NCBI GenBank assembly: GCA_948567375.1
Contig: OX419757.1
Coordinates: forward strand, 27,342,001 to 27,406,000
Direction: 5' to 3'
Source of the DNA: Lunularia cruciata
Taxonomy: Eukaryota > Streptophyta > Marchantiopsida > Lunulariales > Lunulariaceae
Length of the DNA: 64,000 nucleotides
Part shown: one piece after another, positions 52,096 through 63,978 of the stretch
Numbering within the stretch: position 1 is the stretch's first letter
Layout of the letters: each line of letters begins with the position of its first letter
Position numbers and translations under genes: made by a program
Notes under the pieces: generated by a model
What the model saw: the letters and a program-made list of their open reading frames with translations, nothing else
The model's database searches: none
Told to the model about the DNA's origin: nothing

Positions 52096-52268
52096 TTGAT
52101 TGCCTTATAGGACTCTATTTGTGACAATCAATTGTGAAGTTGCCTTTTGGGACCTTTGCGTGCTCGTCTTCTTCCTTCCCTTGCTTTTTTTCTTCCTTAT
52201 TGAGCCAGTAAGGCCGTGAGATACATTTATTGGCAATTTTTGTTTTCCAAAGTGATTTCCACCTCCTT

Positions 52269-53220
52269 CTATTCAATACATCTCTCTATGTTGTTCAAAG
52301 AACAACTATATGAAGGCTGAGGGCCTCTAGGGAGACAAGCACAATAGTTGGTAGATATGTGCCCAATAAGGCCACAACTATAACAACAACGTTGTTCTCC
52401 TTGAGTTCCTTCTCCTTGTAGGACTCTATCTCTCAGTTCTTCTACTTGTCCACGCTCTCCTTGAAGTGGTCGTGCTCTTAGGTCTTGAAACCAAAGTTTG
52501 CCCAGTTCCATTAGTATTGGTTCACCCTTGTGTGGTATTTCTGCCCGATAATGTTGAGGTAGAACTACTCCTTCACTTCCATCCAATGCCTTTGCTATTC
52601 TCTATGTGCAAGCAATGGCTTCAAATCTATATGAGGATTTTGTACCATGACTTGTAGATCCAAAAATGCCTCCACATACTCTTGTATGTTGTTCTTTTGT
52701 TTCAATCTACATAGTAGGATTTGGGCCATCTGCACGGAATCCACCAACTAGAAATTCTTCAACAATCCTTTTTGCATTGCTGTCCATGTGACCTCCCTTC
52801 TCTTTGCCAACATGGATTGTTCCCAAGCATTATACCATGTGAGGGCTTTATTGTTCAAGTACCCACATGCAAACACGCATGCAACATGCTTGGTGATCTC
52901 TATTGAGAACAATCGGAAATATCAATTCATTCTCAAGATCCAATTTTCCACTACTCCCATCGTATGCTGCCCGTAATAAGGCTCAATTTTGTAGGTCTTC
53001 TTCATCTAGAGTAGCAATGTGGCTTCATTGTTGATCAGGTTTGTAGGCACGGGTGCCTCTTTAAGGACTTCAATTGAAGGTATTGGGTTTTGAGATGGCT
53101 CTTCTTGTATTGCTTGATCATTCTTGAGGGTCTGCACTTGACTTTGTAATGCATCCATGGTCATCTTAATCTCTTGAACTTTGTTCAACATCCTCTACAT
53201 TCCTTGCACTAGCTCCTACA
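52269..53220 (-). pseudogene. G2 gag with zinc knuckle
   Basis: The gag start region reads MLNKVQEIKMTMDALQSQVQ (53105-53191), parallel to G1. The C-terminal part carries RCCYSCGLIGHISTNYCAC near 52345-52400, a CCHC knuckle whose last ligand position is Tyr followed by Cys. A TAG before MLNK matches the TAG in G1. Confidence 0.7.
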
Positions 53221-53810
53221 ACTACCAATCCATAGTTCCTACAACAGTCAACCGCTACTGTCCACTTCAATAGAGAGTAAATATGATCACTCTAGAGGGT
53301 GCACAAACTATTGGGACCCGGAAGCTATCACTTGTTGATAACATTCATAACCAAAATTTCTGACCACAAAATCTCTAAACATCACTTTTGGTCTCACTAC
53401 ATAACAAATTTCTACTTGAGTGTTGAAAGGAAGAGGATCTGGGGCATTCAAATCCATAACATCATAATAGAATGTAGATTGTCAAATCCCACTCTCTGTC
53501 GTATTACCACCATAGGTAAAATCATTGGGTTTGGTGAGTTCACCACTTTGTCCATGAATTCTGGTCCAAAGTGATAAACTAGCAATACTCTCATTTGCTC
53601 ATGCTAGATGTACATAACCTTGATATGGAATGGATTCAAGAATGGGCAACAAGGTGCAAGAAATTGACCTCTTGGTGCATCCATCCCATTTGCTCTCTAA
53701 AGCCCTTCCCAAGTCTAGCAATTGCACTATGTTCTCCACCTCAAATTACTCAATTTCAATAGCTCATGCTCTTCCAAGAGGGGTGATCCACTCTCTTGGA
53801 TTAAATACTT

Positions 53811-53822
53811 ACCCTGATACCA
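53811..53822 (-). other. G2 primer-binding site
   Basis: The minus strand reads TGGTATCAGGGT one base after the LTR end, the tRNA-Met class. Confidence 0.8.
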
Positions 53823-53823
53823 T

Positions 53824-54403
53824 TGTAATACTCCGAGGACAAGAGAAGAGAGAAAACAAAAATTTCACACTCAATCCTTCGATGCCCCAAAGAAGCACCT
53901 TCTCTTTATTATATAGACAAAGAGGATCTCCTCCAAGGAAGCTCCACCATAGCATTAGGCACATAGATAGGTGACATGTCAGCAAGCTGTACCTTTGGAG
54001 TACCCACTTGGATGGATGACATGTCGGTCCTGGTCCTATCGGGTTGGTCCAACAAGCTTTGATTGGAAGGAATCTTTTAGGGAATCTTCCTGTAAGAATC
54101 TCAGAATCCCATAGGTGAGGTACCATTGGAAAGCTCTCGACAAGACAAACCAAGGGGGAGTAGAGGCCAGCCTTTCCTCCAATGGGGTAGAATGAACACA
54201 TTTTTGAGACCTAATTCATCCGTTTAGGTCTCCAAAATTGTCTTCAAAGATTTCAAGCATATTTTGATTCCTACTCTATTAGTAGAAGTCCCTTCTTGGT
54301 GATATCTCTTTTTGATCTATTTAGTCCATCATTGTAATATTCTTCCAGATGTTACCTAACCAAATTTCACATCTAGATCATATGGCTAGCTCTTGGTATT
54401 ACA
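53824..54403 (-). repeat. G2 5' LTR
   Basis: 580 bp, paired with 44836-45409, with high similarity apart from the G-run and scattered changes. Confidence 0.9.
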
Positions 54404-54560
54404 AGTTAGACTTCAAACTCAATAGATACTTGATATCTTTACAAAGGCTCTATTTGGAGACAATTTTGAGGCTTTTAGACTTTGCCTTGGTGTACATGAT
54501 ATTGAGTTGATCTTGAGAGGTAGTGTTGATACTATCTCAAGCTCATAGACACATAGTTTG
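54404..54560 (+). pseudogene. copia-1 pol extreme C-terminus
   Basis: LDIFTKALFGDNFEAFRLCL and GVHDIELILRGSVD match the end of plant copia polyproteins (ADIFTKAL). It lies directly right of G2 and completes the copia split at 44835. Confidence 0.75.
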
Positions 54561-54604
54561 CAATTAATTCTCACTATACAATATTATTAGGGTTTAGTAT
54601 ACAT

Positions 54605-56811
54605 TGTCATACTTTGTTATTTTTCTCGGGGAATACAAGGTGCCTAGTGTGGAGTCTATTGATCATAGCTTAGAGATAAACCTGTTCCTACTAGTTTTAG
54701 TGCTTGTAGAACCCAACCAATAGAACCCTTCCTTCTAGGATTTGGTACTCTTGCTATCGTGTAAGGTAGTAACGAGCAACCTAACTTGTCATCATAACAT
54801 GCACTCCTAGTCTATTGGTCATCACTTCCAGCACTACCAAGGGGAAATACACAACACTCCTAGAAGGAAAGAGCCTAAGTGCAATGCTCGCACACCAATC
54901 CATACCAACTGGGTGTACAATAAGCATGCAAGCACAAAGAGGATCCAATAACAAGAATCTAGCAACAACTCTCCATAATTTTTGTCACAATTGAGCTTCA
55001 AAGCCTTCTTGCTCTATCATCAAGCTATTTTCAACATGACTCCAAGCTTCCTCCAATATGTACTTCAACCTTCAACCAATTTGTACTCCAAGTAGAGTAA
55101 TCCTATGTCTTATTGATGAGGATAATCCCTTGTAACTCAGATGAGCATAAATTTCTCTTCATGAGTAGTATTTAAATGTTCTAAGATTTAATGGAAAGTC
55201 TATAAGATAAGCTTTCCAATGATATGAAATAAGTGACAATTTGATTAATACAGCTCCACTGACAAGCTCTCAAACTTGGCCTCTTTTTGTAATTTCTACC
55301 CTAATTTTGAAATCCCCAATGTAGAGTTTGCTCCTAGTTCTGGGTAGCTTTTCCTAAATTTCTAGATCAGAGGGATACGTAATCCTCCAAAAAACTCTAG
55401 CTACCTAAAATCCTCAATCATAGACACACAAATAGGAGAATTGACACTCAACCATGATAAAAGATAAAAATGCTCTACCAAGCTTATGACAATATTTTTA
55501 GTAGAGTTTGTTGCATCAACTCATTCTCCATAGACCCAATTAACTAAACATTTTATAGTAGCTGGTTGTGCTCTTGTCTAAACCTTTGTAAATTTTAGTA
55601 TCCTAATCCAACCCCAAACCCTAGATATGATCAATTCCTGAGTTGGGCTAAGTTGTGAGCTTTATAGACCAAAGTATGCTTGATCCAAGATCCTGAATTG
55701 TCTATTTGAGGACTTTACATGAAACCATTGCACAAAAGTGAAAACCTAGCCACCAACAATACTGGAAATTTTCACAAGGTGATTCAGACCACAAATTTAG
55801 GAGTGACCAAATCGTCAAACCTGATCAACTTCTCATCTCCAACTCCCCACTTTCCAAAGCTCCAACTTCAATTGGTCAGATCTGATTTGAGATTCATTAA
55901 AATTCTTGATCTCAGTAGTATAAATATCTATCAACTCTCCAACCCATTTGATAGATCATAAAGATGTCTCATGGAGCTCTTTGAATCACCTATTTTGTAC
56001 TCTTGTGTATAAATTCTACCCCCTTTGATCCAATCAATCATACCTTTCAAAGAATTGGCTTAAATTACTCAATTTTAGTCTCCAAATTATAGCCTATCAG
56101 CTTGTCTCTCCAAGCATGGCTTTTTATCCTTGAAGTCCCTCCCCAAACTAATTTGATGATCCAAAAACTCTTGACTTCCACTCTTGGAACCCAATGTCTT
56201 GCAATTTGTCAATTAGCCCCTTCACTTTTTGACAAGTGGACCCCACAACTCCACCTTGCAGCTCATGAGAAAAATTGAGCCATTCTCCATTTACAAGAGC
56301 ACATAGATTGTCAAGTCCCAGACTTGCTCGTAAGTAAGCTCCAAAAGGACAATAGGATTTGAGCTTTCCATCATCGACTCTGTGAATACCGCCTTAAATA
56401 TGCCACCATCCAATCCTATAAGCACTCATGGTGTAGAATCTGAAGCCTGATGGGAAAAGGATTTGGGAGTGGTAGATCAGGAGCATAAGACATCTCCTAC
56501 TCAATTTCTCTCTTTGATGCCTGGCCTCCACGCTCAACTACAACTCTCACTCTCAACGTCTTCCTCTTGCTCAAGACTCCTCCAACTAAAACACACCTTC
56601 ATCTCAACTCTCCACCACTTATATACATAAGAGCCTTCAAAGAAGACAAGACCATAATCCATGTTTTCAATCATATACATGTACATAGATTGCTCACATA
56701 ACTCAACCGTGTGAACCGTCATACAACCTACTCCATCTTTATGGAGATAAAAAATACAGATAAACCACACCAATTTACTTTTTCATGGGCTACCCAAACC
56801 ATAACATGACA
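54605..56811 (+). mobile_element. R1 copy 3, 2.2-kb LTR-like repeat
   Basis: It starts TGTCATACTTTG and ends AACATGACA, 2207 bp, collinear with R1 copy 1 across the point where G3 is inserted there. No direct target duplication is seen; the flanks instead extend the inverted symmetry (ACAT left, ATGT right). Confidence 0.8.
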
Positions 56812-57060
56812 ATGTATGTACACTATATATACATGAGAGGAGTTCCTTCTTTCTATTCATTCTTAATCATCATCCTTGTGCTTTCTCTCACACTCAATCC
56901 AGAATGAATGGTCTTGGAGTCTTGGAGTCAATTATCATGTCATGTCTGCACTTATTTGTGTGGTTGGGAAATGTGTCTACTCTCTCCCAAAGAGATATTT
57001 TTTTGTCATCTTTGGACTTCTCCCTACTCCAAAGATTACAACTAAGAAGACTTGACCCCC
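56812..57060. other. Short segment right of R1 copy 3
   Basis: Possibly the rest of a copia-1 LTR (TATATATACATG, then a T/C-rich stretch). This is not proven. Confidence 0.3.
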
Positions 57061-59700
57061 AAAGATTTCCTTTAGTGAAGGATCTTCAGCACTAAATTAT
57101 TACAAAGAGGTTCCTTTACCTCTAGCTTCTTAAGAAGAAGTTCTATTCTCCCCTTCTAGTCTTATATTTCTAATACTAAAGTGTCATAAGATTTGTGAAC
57201 TTACTTCCTACATGTTCTTTAAACTTAATTTCTAATTGATCCATCTTTGGGTGTCTTTCCTTCCAACATCTTTACTTGTAGCTTGAGCTTATGTAGTTTT
57301 GTTTTTATCATTCTCCTTTTTGACGCTTCTTCCTTGATCACTAGCAAAGTTCCTCTAATTCCTTCTTTATTCTAACCATATCTCTTTCAAATGGTTGTAA
57401 GCTCTTCACACCTGATCTGAAATATCACCCATCATCTTGGCACTAGTTGCAACTTGGTCGTCCTTCTTCTTTTGAAGTTCCTCCTTCATGGCTTCCAATT
57501 AAAGACTAGTTTCCTTTTGGCACTTATCAAACACAACCTGCAAGGTGGTTCATTTTTTGTGTTTATCCTCTCTTTCCTATTTAAGCCAAAGAACTTGAAC
57601 TTCCCTCCTGTCTTGCAACTTTGCTTCAAGCTACTATTGTCTAACATTGCCAACAGTCTAAACGGAACTGGTCTCTTGTTGTAATCTTTGAATGTTTGCT
57701 TCTTGATCCTTCTTTGCATTCTCTAGTGAAGTCTTCTCTCTCCTCAAGTCCTCTACATCTTGTAGGGGCATGTCTCCTTGCCTACACTCTTCCTTGTAAA
57801 ACACATGGTACTTCTTTATTTCATGCTACCAATAGTTACTCTTTGCCTTAATTGCACAATCATTGGTATGAAGCCTCTTTGCCAAAAAAGTGTAATTTTT
57901 TAACTCAAGCCTGTTTTCTTTGTATTGTAGTAGAATCACCTACAAGTAGGTAAGAAAAGGATCATATCAAATTGATCAAGAAATTAGCACCATCAAAAGA
58001 TATGATTGATCTTGATTCAAGTAATTTTGGTTCTTTTTTAGTAACTCCTATAGGGATATCCTTGCCATGGATATCACCTTATTTGTCCTTAGTTGCTCTT
58101 CCATTGAACTTAGTCACCCCCAACTTGAAGGTGATATTGGTAACACAAGAGCTGTTGGTTTTTCTTTGTTCCAAAGACCTTCTTGATCTTTGTGTTGGTG
58201 ACTTGCATCACCTTGTAGAGAAGATTCCTATCCTCCTTGATAGTCTTCTCCTTTGGTCTCTATCTCTAACCCTTGTAGTGTTAGCTCATCCTCTTCATCT
58301 TTTGTTCCATCTCCAACTTTGTCTTCTTTTGAAGAGACATTGACAACTTGCAAGTTTCTTCTTACCCTCTTTGTAGAACTCTTTAGTCTTGATGAAGGAG
58401 TGCTCCTCTTTTTCTCAACAACCATGTTGCCTTTACTTTAACACACTTACTTGTGCTAGTGAATTCCTTGTTAACTTCTTGAATTCTTCTTATTGTTCCC
58501 TTCCTCCAGGTTGCAAGAGGTAATCTTTGGGGTGAAAATGAGTTGTGAACTTCTTCTATCTTCCTTATTAAGAAAATTGACACCCATGTGGAAATGAATG
58601 GCAAAGGAGGCCAAATAAGTAGCTCCTCCATCTTCCTCTAACTCTTGGATCTTAGAGTAAGTGTGGTGGTAGAACATGCATGCCTAATTTTCTATGGCTC
58701 CTTCATAAATCCAATTGAAGAACCATCAATCAGGTATAGAAAAAAGCTTAAAATACTAGATATTCAAAGGAGCTATAGGTCGTTTGTATATCTAACTGAT
58801 AGTGAGATAGGTAGTTTTCTTTGGTCTAAAGATCTTCATCAACAAAAATACTATTGCCCTTTGGGCCAGGTCTTTGTAATGCAAAATTGCCAACCATTTT
58901 TGGGGTTTCTTGGGTCATCAAATGAGTTGGTTATTTGGCAGTTGACTTTATCTCTTTGTCCCTAAACTTTAAATCTAATGTAAGTCCATTTGACTGTCTT
59001 GTCTTTGACCCAAGGACCGTTCTCCAATATTCTTCACTCCACTCTATCAGATTTTCTATCAAATTTCTAGTCTCTTGTATCCTACTACTCATGTTTTGAA
59101 TCATGGAAGGTAAGCTAAAATTCCAATTCCAAATCAAGAAGGTTAGACTCTTGCTCCTTAGGAATTCACTCTTGACAAACATTCCCTATTTATCCATTTT
59201 TGGGTAGTGGAGGTTCATTACAAGGATTCTCCTTATCATTCTTTCTCCTATCACAATATTGTCTATTGAAGAACTTACTAGCCAAAGACTATCAACTCCA
59301 AGGCTACTAAGTTTCTGCTCTCCCTTTAGGTACTATTAATAATGTTCTTTGCCAAAGACTGACTAGCTTGTAGAAAAGTTCTTGTAAAAAAAAGGAGTAC
59401 TCACTCTTGCTCTCAATTTTATAATAAGGGATCTTTGGACAATGGTCCTCAATAGGTGCATAGTCCCTATCCACACATGACAACTCATTGGTGATTATTA
59501 ATGGTTCTTGGTGGCAGTTCTTTACTTGCACATGGTGGGAGAGTTTGAACTTGCAATATGATCTTTGATTCCAAAATATTTTGGCAAATAGTCTTTGTAC
59601 CTCACCTCTTTGGTTTGGTCTCATCTTTTTACTTAATTTCCTCTTCATACCTTCCTTCTTCACACACTTATCATATAACACAATCAATGCAATGAATCTC
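57060..59700 (-). mobile_element. Element C, diverged relative of A
   Basis: On the minus strand, coding blocks in the same order as in A are readable: FLIWNWNFSLP (near 59.1 kb), YWRTVLGSKTRQSNG (near 59.0 kb), YLASFAIHFHMGVNFLN (near 58.6 kb), then Glu/Lys-rich coiled-coil text (for example EAMKEELQKKKDDQV near 57.48 kb). Many stops. The characteristic ends of A and B were not found, so limits are approximate and the copy may be truncated. Confidence 0.6.
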
Positions 59701-62330
59701 ACAAACATGAAGACTTCTTCTCCCAAATAGGAAAGGAATACCTCTCATCTTCATAAAAAGAACACCAAAAATAACAAAACTTGAAAATGTTGAATAATTT
59801 AGGCACCATTGCCACCAACTCAATCCACTTAAAAAAGTGCTCCACTATAATAAAAACATATGAATGATGTCTCACAAGCAATGATCAAGGTATAACAAAG
59901 TCCAAACTCCAATGATAACCCAACCCATTATAGGTAATGTGTGTAACTATGGCATGGGAGCATAGAATGATGCTCTTACTTGATCAAAAACCATACATCT
60001 AGCAAAAAGCTACTATACATTAGTCTGCATACTATGCCACCAATGTATACTTTATTCCAAAATATTCTAGCTCCTCATCAACATGACATACCACTTGTGG
60101 TCTTTGAGATAGAAAATGTACTTCCCATCCTCTACCATCCTCTCATATCCAAACAAGATGTTTACCCTCCAATCTAAACCTCCTAGCTTGCTAAAGGACA
60201 TGGTTTCTCTCCTTGGCATTGATTATGTCACTCAAAATACCAATGCAAAGCTAGTCCAAGACCAAGATAACTTCATGAATATCTTGTTGACTAATACCAA
60301 TATCTCACTCTTGGATCTTAGATCTCAGCATCTCCTCCTATCTATATTGATAGGAGTACAACAAAAACCCCAATCAACATACATAAAAACATAGCTGAAT
60401 GCCACCTTGGTACTTTCACCTCATCCATCTCACTATTTCAATGTGTTTTTGTTTGGTCATGGTAGCTATTGGTACACAAGTTTCTACTTGATCTATCTAT
60501 ATCATGCTTCACTCCTCCAAGTTTGTGATCAATAAAAAAATCATACTCCCATAAAATCAGAGCCCATCTTACAAACTTCCTTCCATGCTTATTCGACTCT
60601 ATTAACCACTTTATTGGTTGATGATTAGTGATGAGAGTGAAGAGGCACCCAAACAAGTAACATATAAAATGCACCACTAACCATGTTGTTGTTAAAAATT
60701 CTACTTGGCCTCCATTGAATTATTGGAGAAATTAGCATAGGCCACCACAAACTCCTTCTTATCATCTTGTTGGGTGAGCAATATGAACATGAAATGGGCT
60801 TCCTCTAATCAGTCTCATGAGAATAGGAAAGTATTTCAATTTTTCCTTGAGCTCTTGAGCTCTTTTCTACTCATTCCTCAACACCAGTCATGGGTAAGCT
60901 TGGTCAGCTTTGTCAAGTCCTTGGAAATTGAATTAAATCTTATAACATATCATCAATAAAATTTGCCAATCCAGAGAATGATCTTATCCTCTCATCTATA
61001 GATTGAATAATACTACAATAGCCTTTACCTTAGTGTGCTAAACACCAAGCTGCTAAGATAGATAGTGTGACCAAAGTACTCAACCTACTCTTGGAAGAAT
61101 ACGCACTTCCTAGGATGTAATTTGAGTCCATTAGATCTCAGTCTCCCAAACACCTCCGACAAATGTCTCTCATGCTTATCCCTGGTAGCATTGTAGACAA
61201 AAATATCACCAATGTAACATCAAGAAAAATCTAATTCTGCAGGGATATTGTTCATGACTCTCTAGAACTCAATAGGAGTGTTTTTAACCCAAATAGTAAG
61301 AATAGCCAAAGACATAATACATCCTTATCATGAAGATCACTAGCCAATAACACTATCTTGTCCTCTTCCTTGATTGGCAACTGATGGTATCTTGCTCAAA
61401 GATTGCATCAAAGATCCTTTTTGGTGTAGGCATAACATACTAATTAGCCCTAATTATTGTTTATATGATAGTAATCTCCACACATCTGCTTATCCATGCT
61501 GTTGCCATGCATATTGTTCTTGGTTGGCATCATTATGGTTGATGCATACTCTTCATGTAAGATCTACATCATACCAACCTCAAAAAGGTCTCAATTCATA
61601 CTTTAAATCAAGGCTTTCTACATATCACTACATCTATAGGGACATCAAAGATTGATGTATCACTAGTCATCTCAATCTAAATACTAGGCCCCTTTAGAGC
61701 ACCTAAGTCCTTCATATTAAATATAAAACAACTTGTGTAGCTCCTCAAGAACCTCTAAACTCTTAGTCTCTCTCTTCTTGTAAGCTTGGGTCCAATGTTT
61801 AGCTCCTAAGTATCTTCTATAACTATTATAGATGTGGAAGACATCTTGACTAGTTGTTACACTAGGATCTTGGAAGCAATATTGTCATACTCCTAATTGT
61901 TAGAGTCTATGACCTCAAAGTGAAAAACTTCCTTTACTCTAGTCGTAATCTCCACATGTCTTCTAGTTGCATAGTAGACCAAGGATGTATTCCAAGTAAA
62001 CCACTCTCACTTGTAGTCATTGGTTATGAATAAAGAATACCATATCCACTTGGCCTATCCACCCCAACATGTGCCTTAATTGTCTTGATAAAGACAATTA
62101 AGGTAGAGCTATAGAGCTCTACCTTGTTGTAGAGCTGACAATTGTCCAAGTGGTGATGCTTGTCAAGTACATCCTATACTACTCAACCAATACAAGGCTC
62201 ACGTCCAAGTGAAACAGTTCAAGTCCATAGACTGACCTAAAATATGATCCTTGGATGCCTCTTACATTGCTAAATATTGGTAATACAAGTGTAGAAATCC
62301 ATCACTTCCTCTCTCTCATTAGAGTTGGGC
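59700..62330 (-). mobile_element. Ty3/gypsy element G4, coding remnant
   Basis: On the minus strand: QMCGDYYHINNN near 61.48 kb, HQLPIKEEDKI near 61.37 kb, RT active site YIGD (61205-61216; expected YIDD) in CYIGDIFVYN, then GRLRSNGLKLHPRKCVFFQE. RNase H-type LITNHQPIKWLIESNKHGRK and ALILWEYDFFIDHKLG lie at 60438-60677, and integrase-like FIIVEHFFKWIELVAMVPK at 59699-59881. The CGDY motif and RNase H text differ from G1, G2 and G3, so this is another lineage. No LTRs were found. Confidence 0.7.
62074..62125. repeat. Two adjacent perfect hairpins
   Basis: CCTTAATTGTCTT-GATA-AAGACAATTAAGG (62074-62103) overlaps by four bases AAGGTAGAGCT-ATAG-AGCTCTACCTT (62100-62125). Both have perfect arms and 4-nt loops, within decayed G4-associated sequence. 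Confidence 0.85.
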
Positions 62331-63978
62331 TCCATCAATTTTTGTAATTATGAGTCCTAAATGAATCAAGGACCTTCTTCTTGATAAGCATGGGAAGTTG
62401 GGGAACTCATGAGTGTAAGTAAAGTGGCTCTAGGCTGCCCTACAAGGTTCACCATACCCACATGCAACCAATCAACTACTCTCACCATTTGAGACTAGCA
62501 TCCAATATCCAAATATCATCAATAATAAGGTGTGCTAGTTGTTGTCATCATAGGTATGTTGTAAAGCCTTTTTAGGTTTGAATTTCATCCAACAAAGATG
62601 AAGATAATGGGCTTGAGATCCAATTCTAACATCCAACAACATGGTAGAATCCAAGATTGAACATGATGTGTACTTGCTATCACCAATCAAAGGGATATTC
62701 TCCAAAATATATGCTAGAGAAATTGCCTAGGGAATCTAAAGATGTTTTCAAATATATGTAGCATCTCACAAAACATAAAATAATGGGGATCTTGTACCCC
62801 CAACAAGAAACTATCTCCGGTAAGGTCTTTTGATAACCCTTGACTTTGATACTGGTAATAACTAAGGATATTGTTATGCCAAGTGTGTAATATGATATAG
62901 AAAGACTCTCTAGCAATCTCATCACTCTCTATATACAAGTACATCTAAAATTGTATGCTTGCTTGCAATATCACAACTAGTCTAGTTTTGATCCCACCAA
63001 AAAAATCCAATAGGTACTCCCTCTATTGGATATTACCAAGCAATAGATTTGGTATTGAAGGATGAAAAAGTAATAGATTAGGAAGATCATCATCAAATTA
63101 GTCCACTAGTGGTACAAAGGCTCCACTCCAAACCTATTATATCAGCCAATTTGCTTGATGTTGCAACTTCTCATCAAAACTCTAAAATAGAATATCCAAG
63201 GAAGATAGAACAACTCCACTCATACTCCAAACTTTAGTGGTCTGCTTTGGTATCAAATTATCCTCTACATAAGTATTCCCTTCAAATAATTTACTAGGTC
63301 ATGTAATGGAATTATTAAATGTTGATACTTATGTCATGGTCCTTGATTATAGTGGGCCAAGACTACCACTACTAAACCATACAAGTAGGCAATGTACTCT
63401 TCCTCACTTGAATACCAACTTGGCCTATAGGAACCTATCTCCTCCCAAAGTCAGTATTGTATCCAATAGATCCTATGCCTTTGCTATTGGTGCAATGACA
63501 TGGACTCTCATAACAAAACTATCATTTGGATGACTAGGCTGAATTGAGACAATGAGCTCCTCATTCAAATGTAGATCTACTTGGTAATGCTTCCAATCTA
63601 GTAATTATTGCTTGCCACAAGCCATTAGTAGTTACATGTATCTCATGCTCCTTAACCAAGTTGGCTCTACCATCAACCACCTCCACACTAGAAGTAGCAA
63701 CCATATCATCCAAACTCTCACAAAGTATGACAACTAACCAGAACACTAGAGCAAAGTCTTCTCCTAATGTAAACACATTGGTGGTTGATTACAAATGAGA
63801 GTGTATAATTGATTGAGTTGCCCATAGCATTATGCTAGATAAAGCCTCAATAGAAGTAGGTAGTTATCTAATTTCTGGTCCATCTTGCACTCCATCTCCA
63901 TGTCATACCTACACTAGAACATCTAGGAGCCAAGGTTGAGGTCTTTAGTTCATCATAAAGTATAAAGGATAGGGGTAG
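62331..63978. other. Unassigned sequence, perhaps G4 gag/protease region
   Basis: No motif is recognised. The position upstream of G4 RT on the minus strand makes a decayed gag/protease possible. Open frames at 63306-63533 and 63561-63776 show no hallmarks. Confidence 0.35.

Larger units (their letters stand above)
44836..54403 (-). mobile_element. Ty3/gypsy element G2, same family as G1
   Basis: The LTRs are 44836-45409 (3') and 53824-54403 (5'), both TGTAATACC...GAGTATTACA in element orientation. The primer site is at 53811-53822 and a polypurine tract AAAAGGAGGGAGG abuts the 3' LTR. AGTT flanks both sides. The domains run gag, protease, RT, RNase H, integrase and C-terminal chromodomain on the minus strand. 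Element B splits the integrase tail/chromodomain linker, and another insert lies at about 48.83-49.51 kb. Confidence 0.9.
42240..54604 (+). mobile_element. Ty1/copia element copia-1, split by G2
   Basis: gag-like text (42290-42620) is followed by RT and RNase H (43166-44830). The extreme 3' coding end (54404-54560) is found on the far side of G2. AGTT at 44832-44835 and at 54404-54407 is the duplicated target. Integrase appears to be missing between gag and RT. R1 copy 3 begins at 54605 in or near its 3' LTR. No intact LTR pair was found. Confidence 0.75.
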
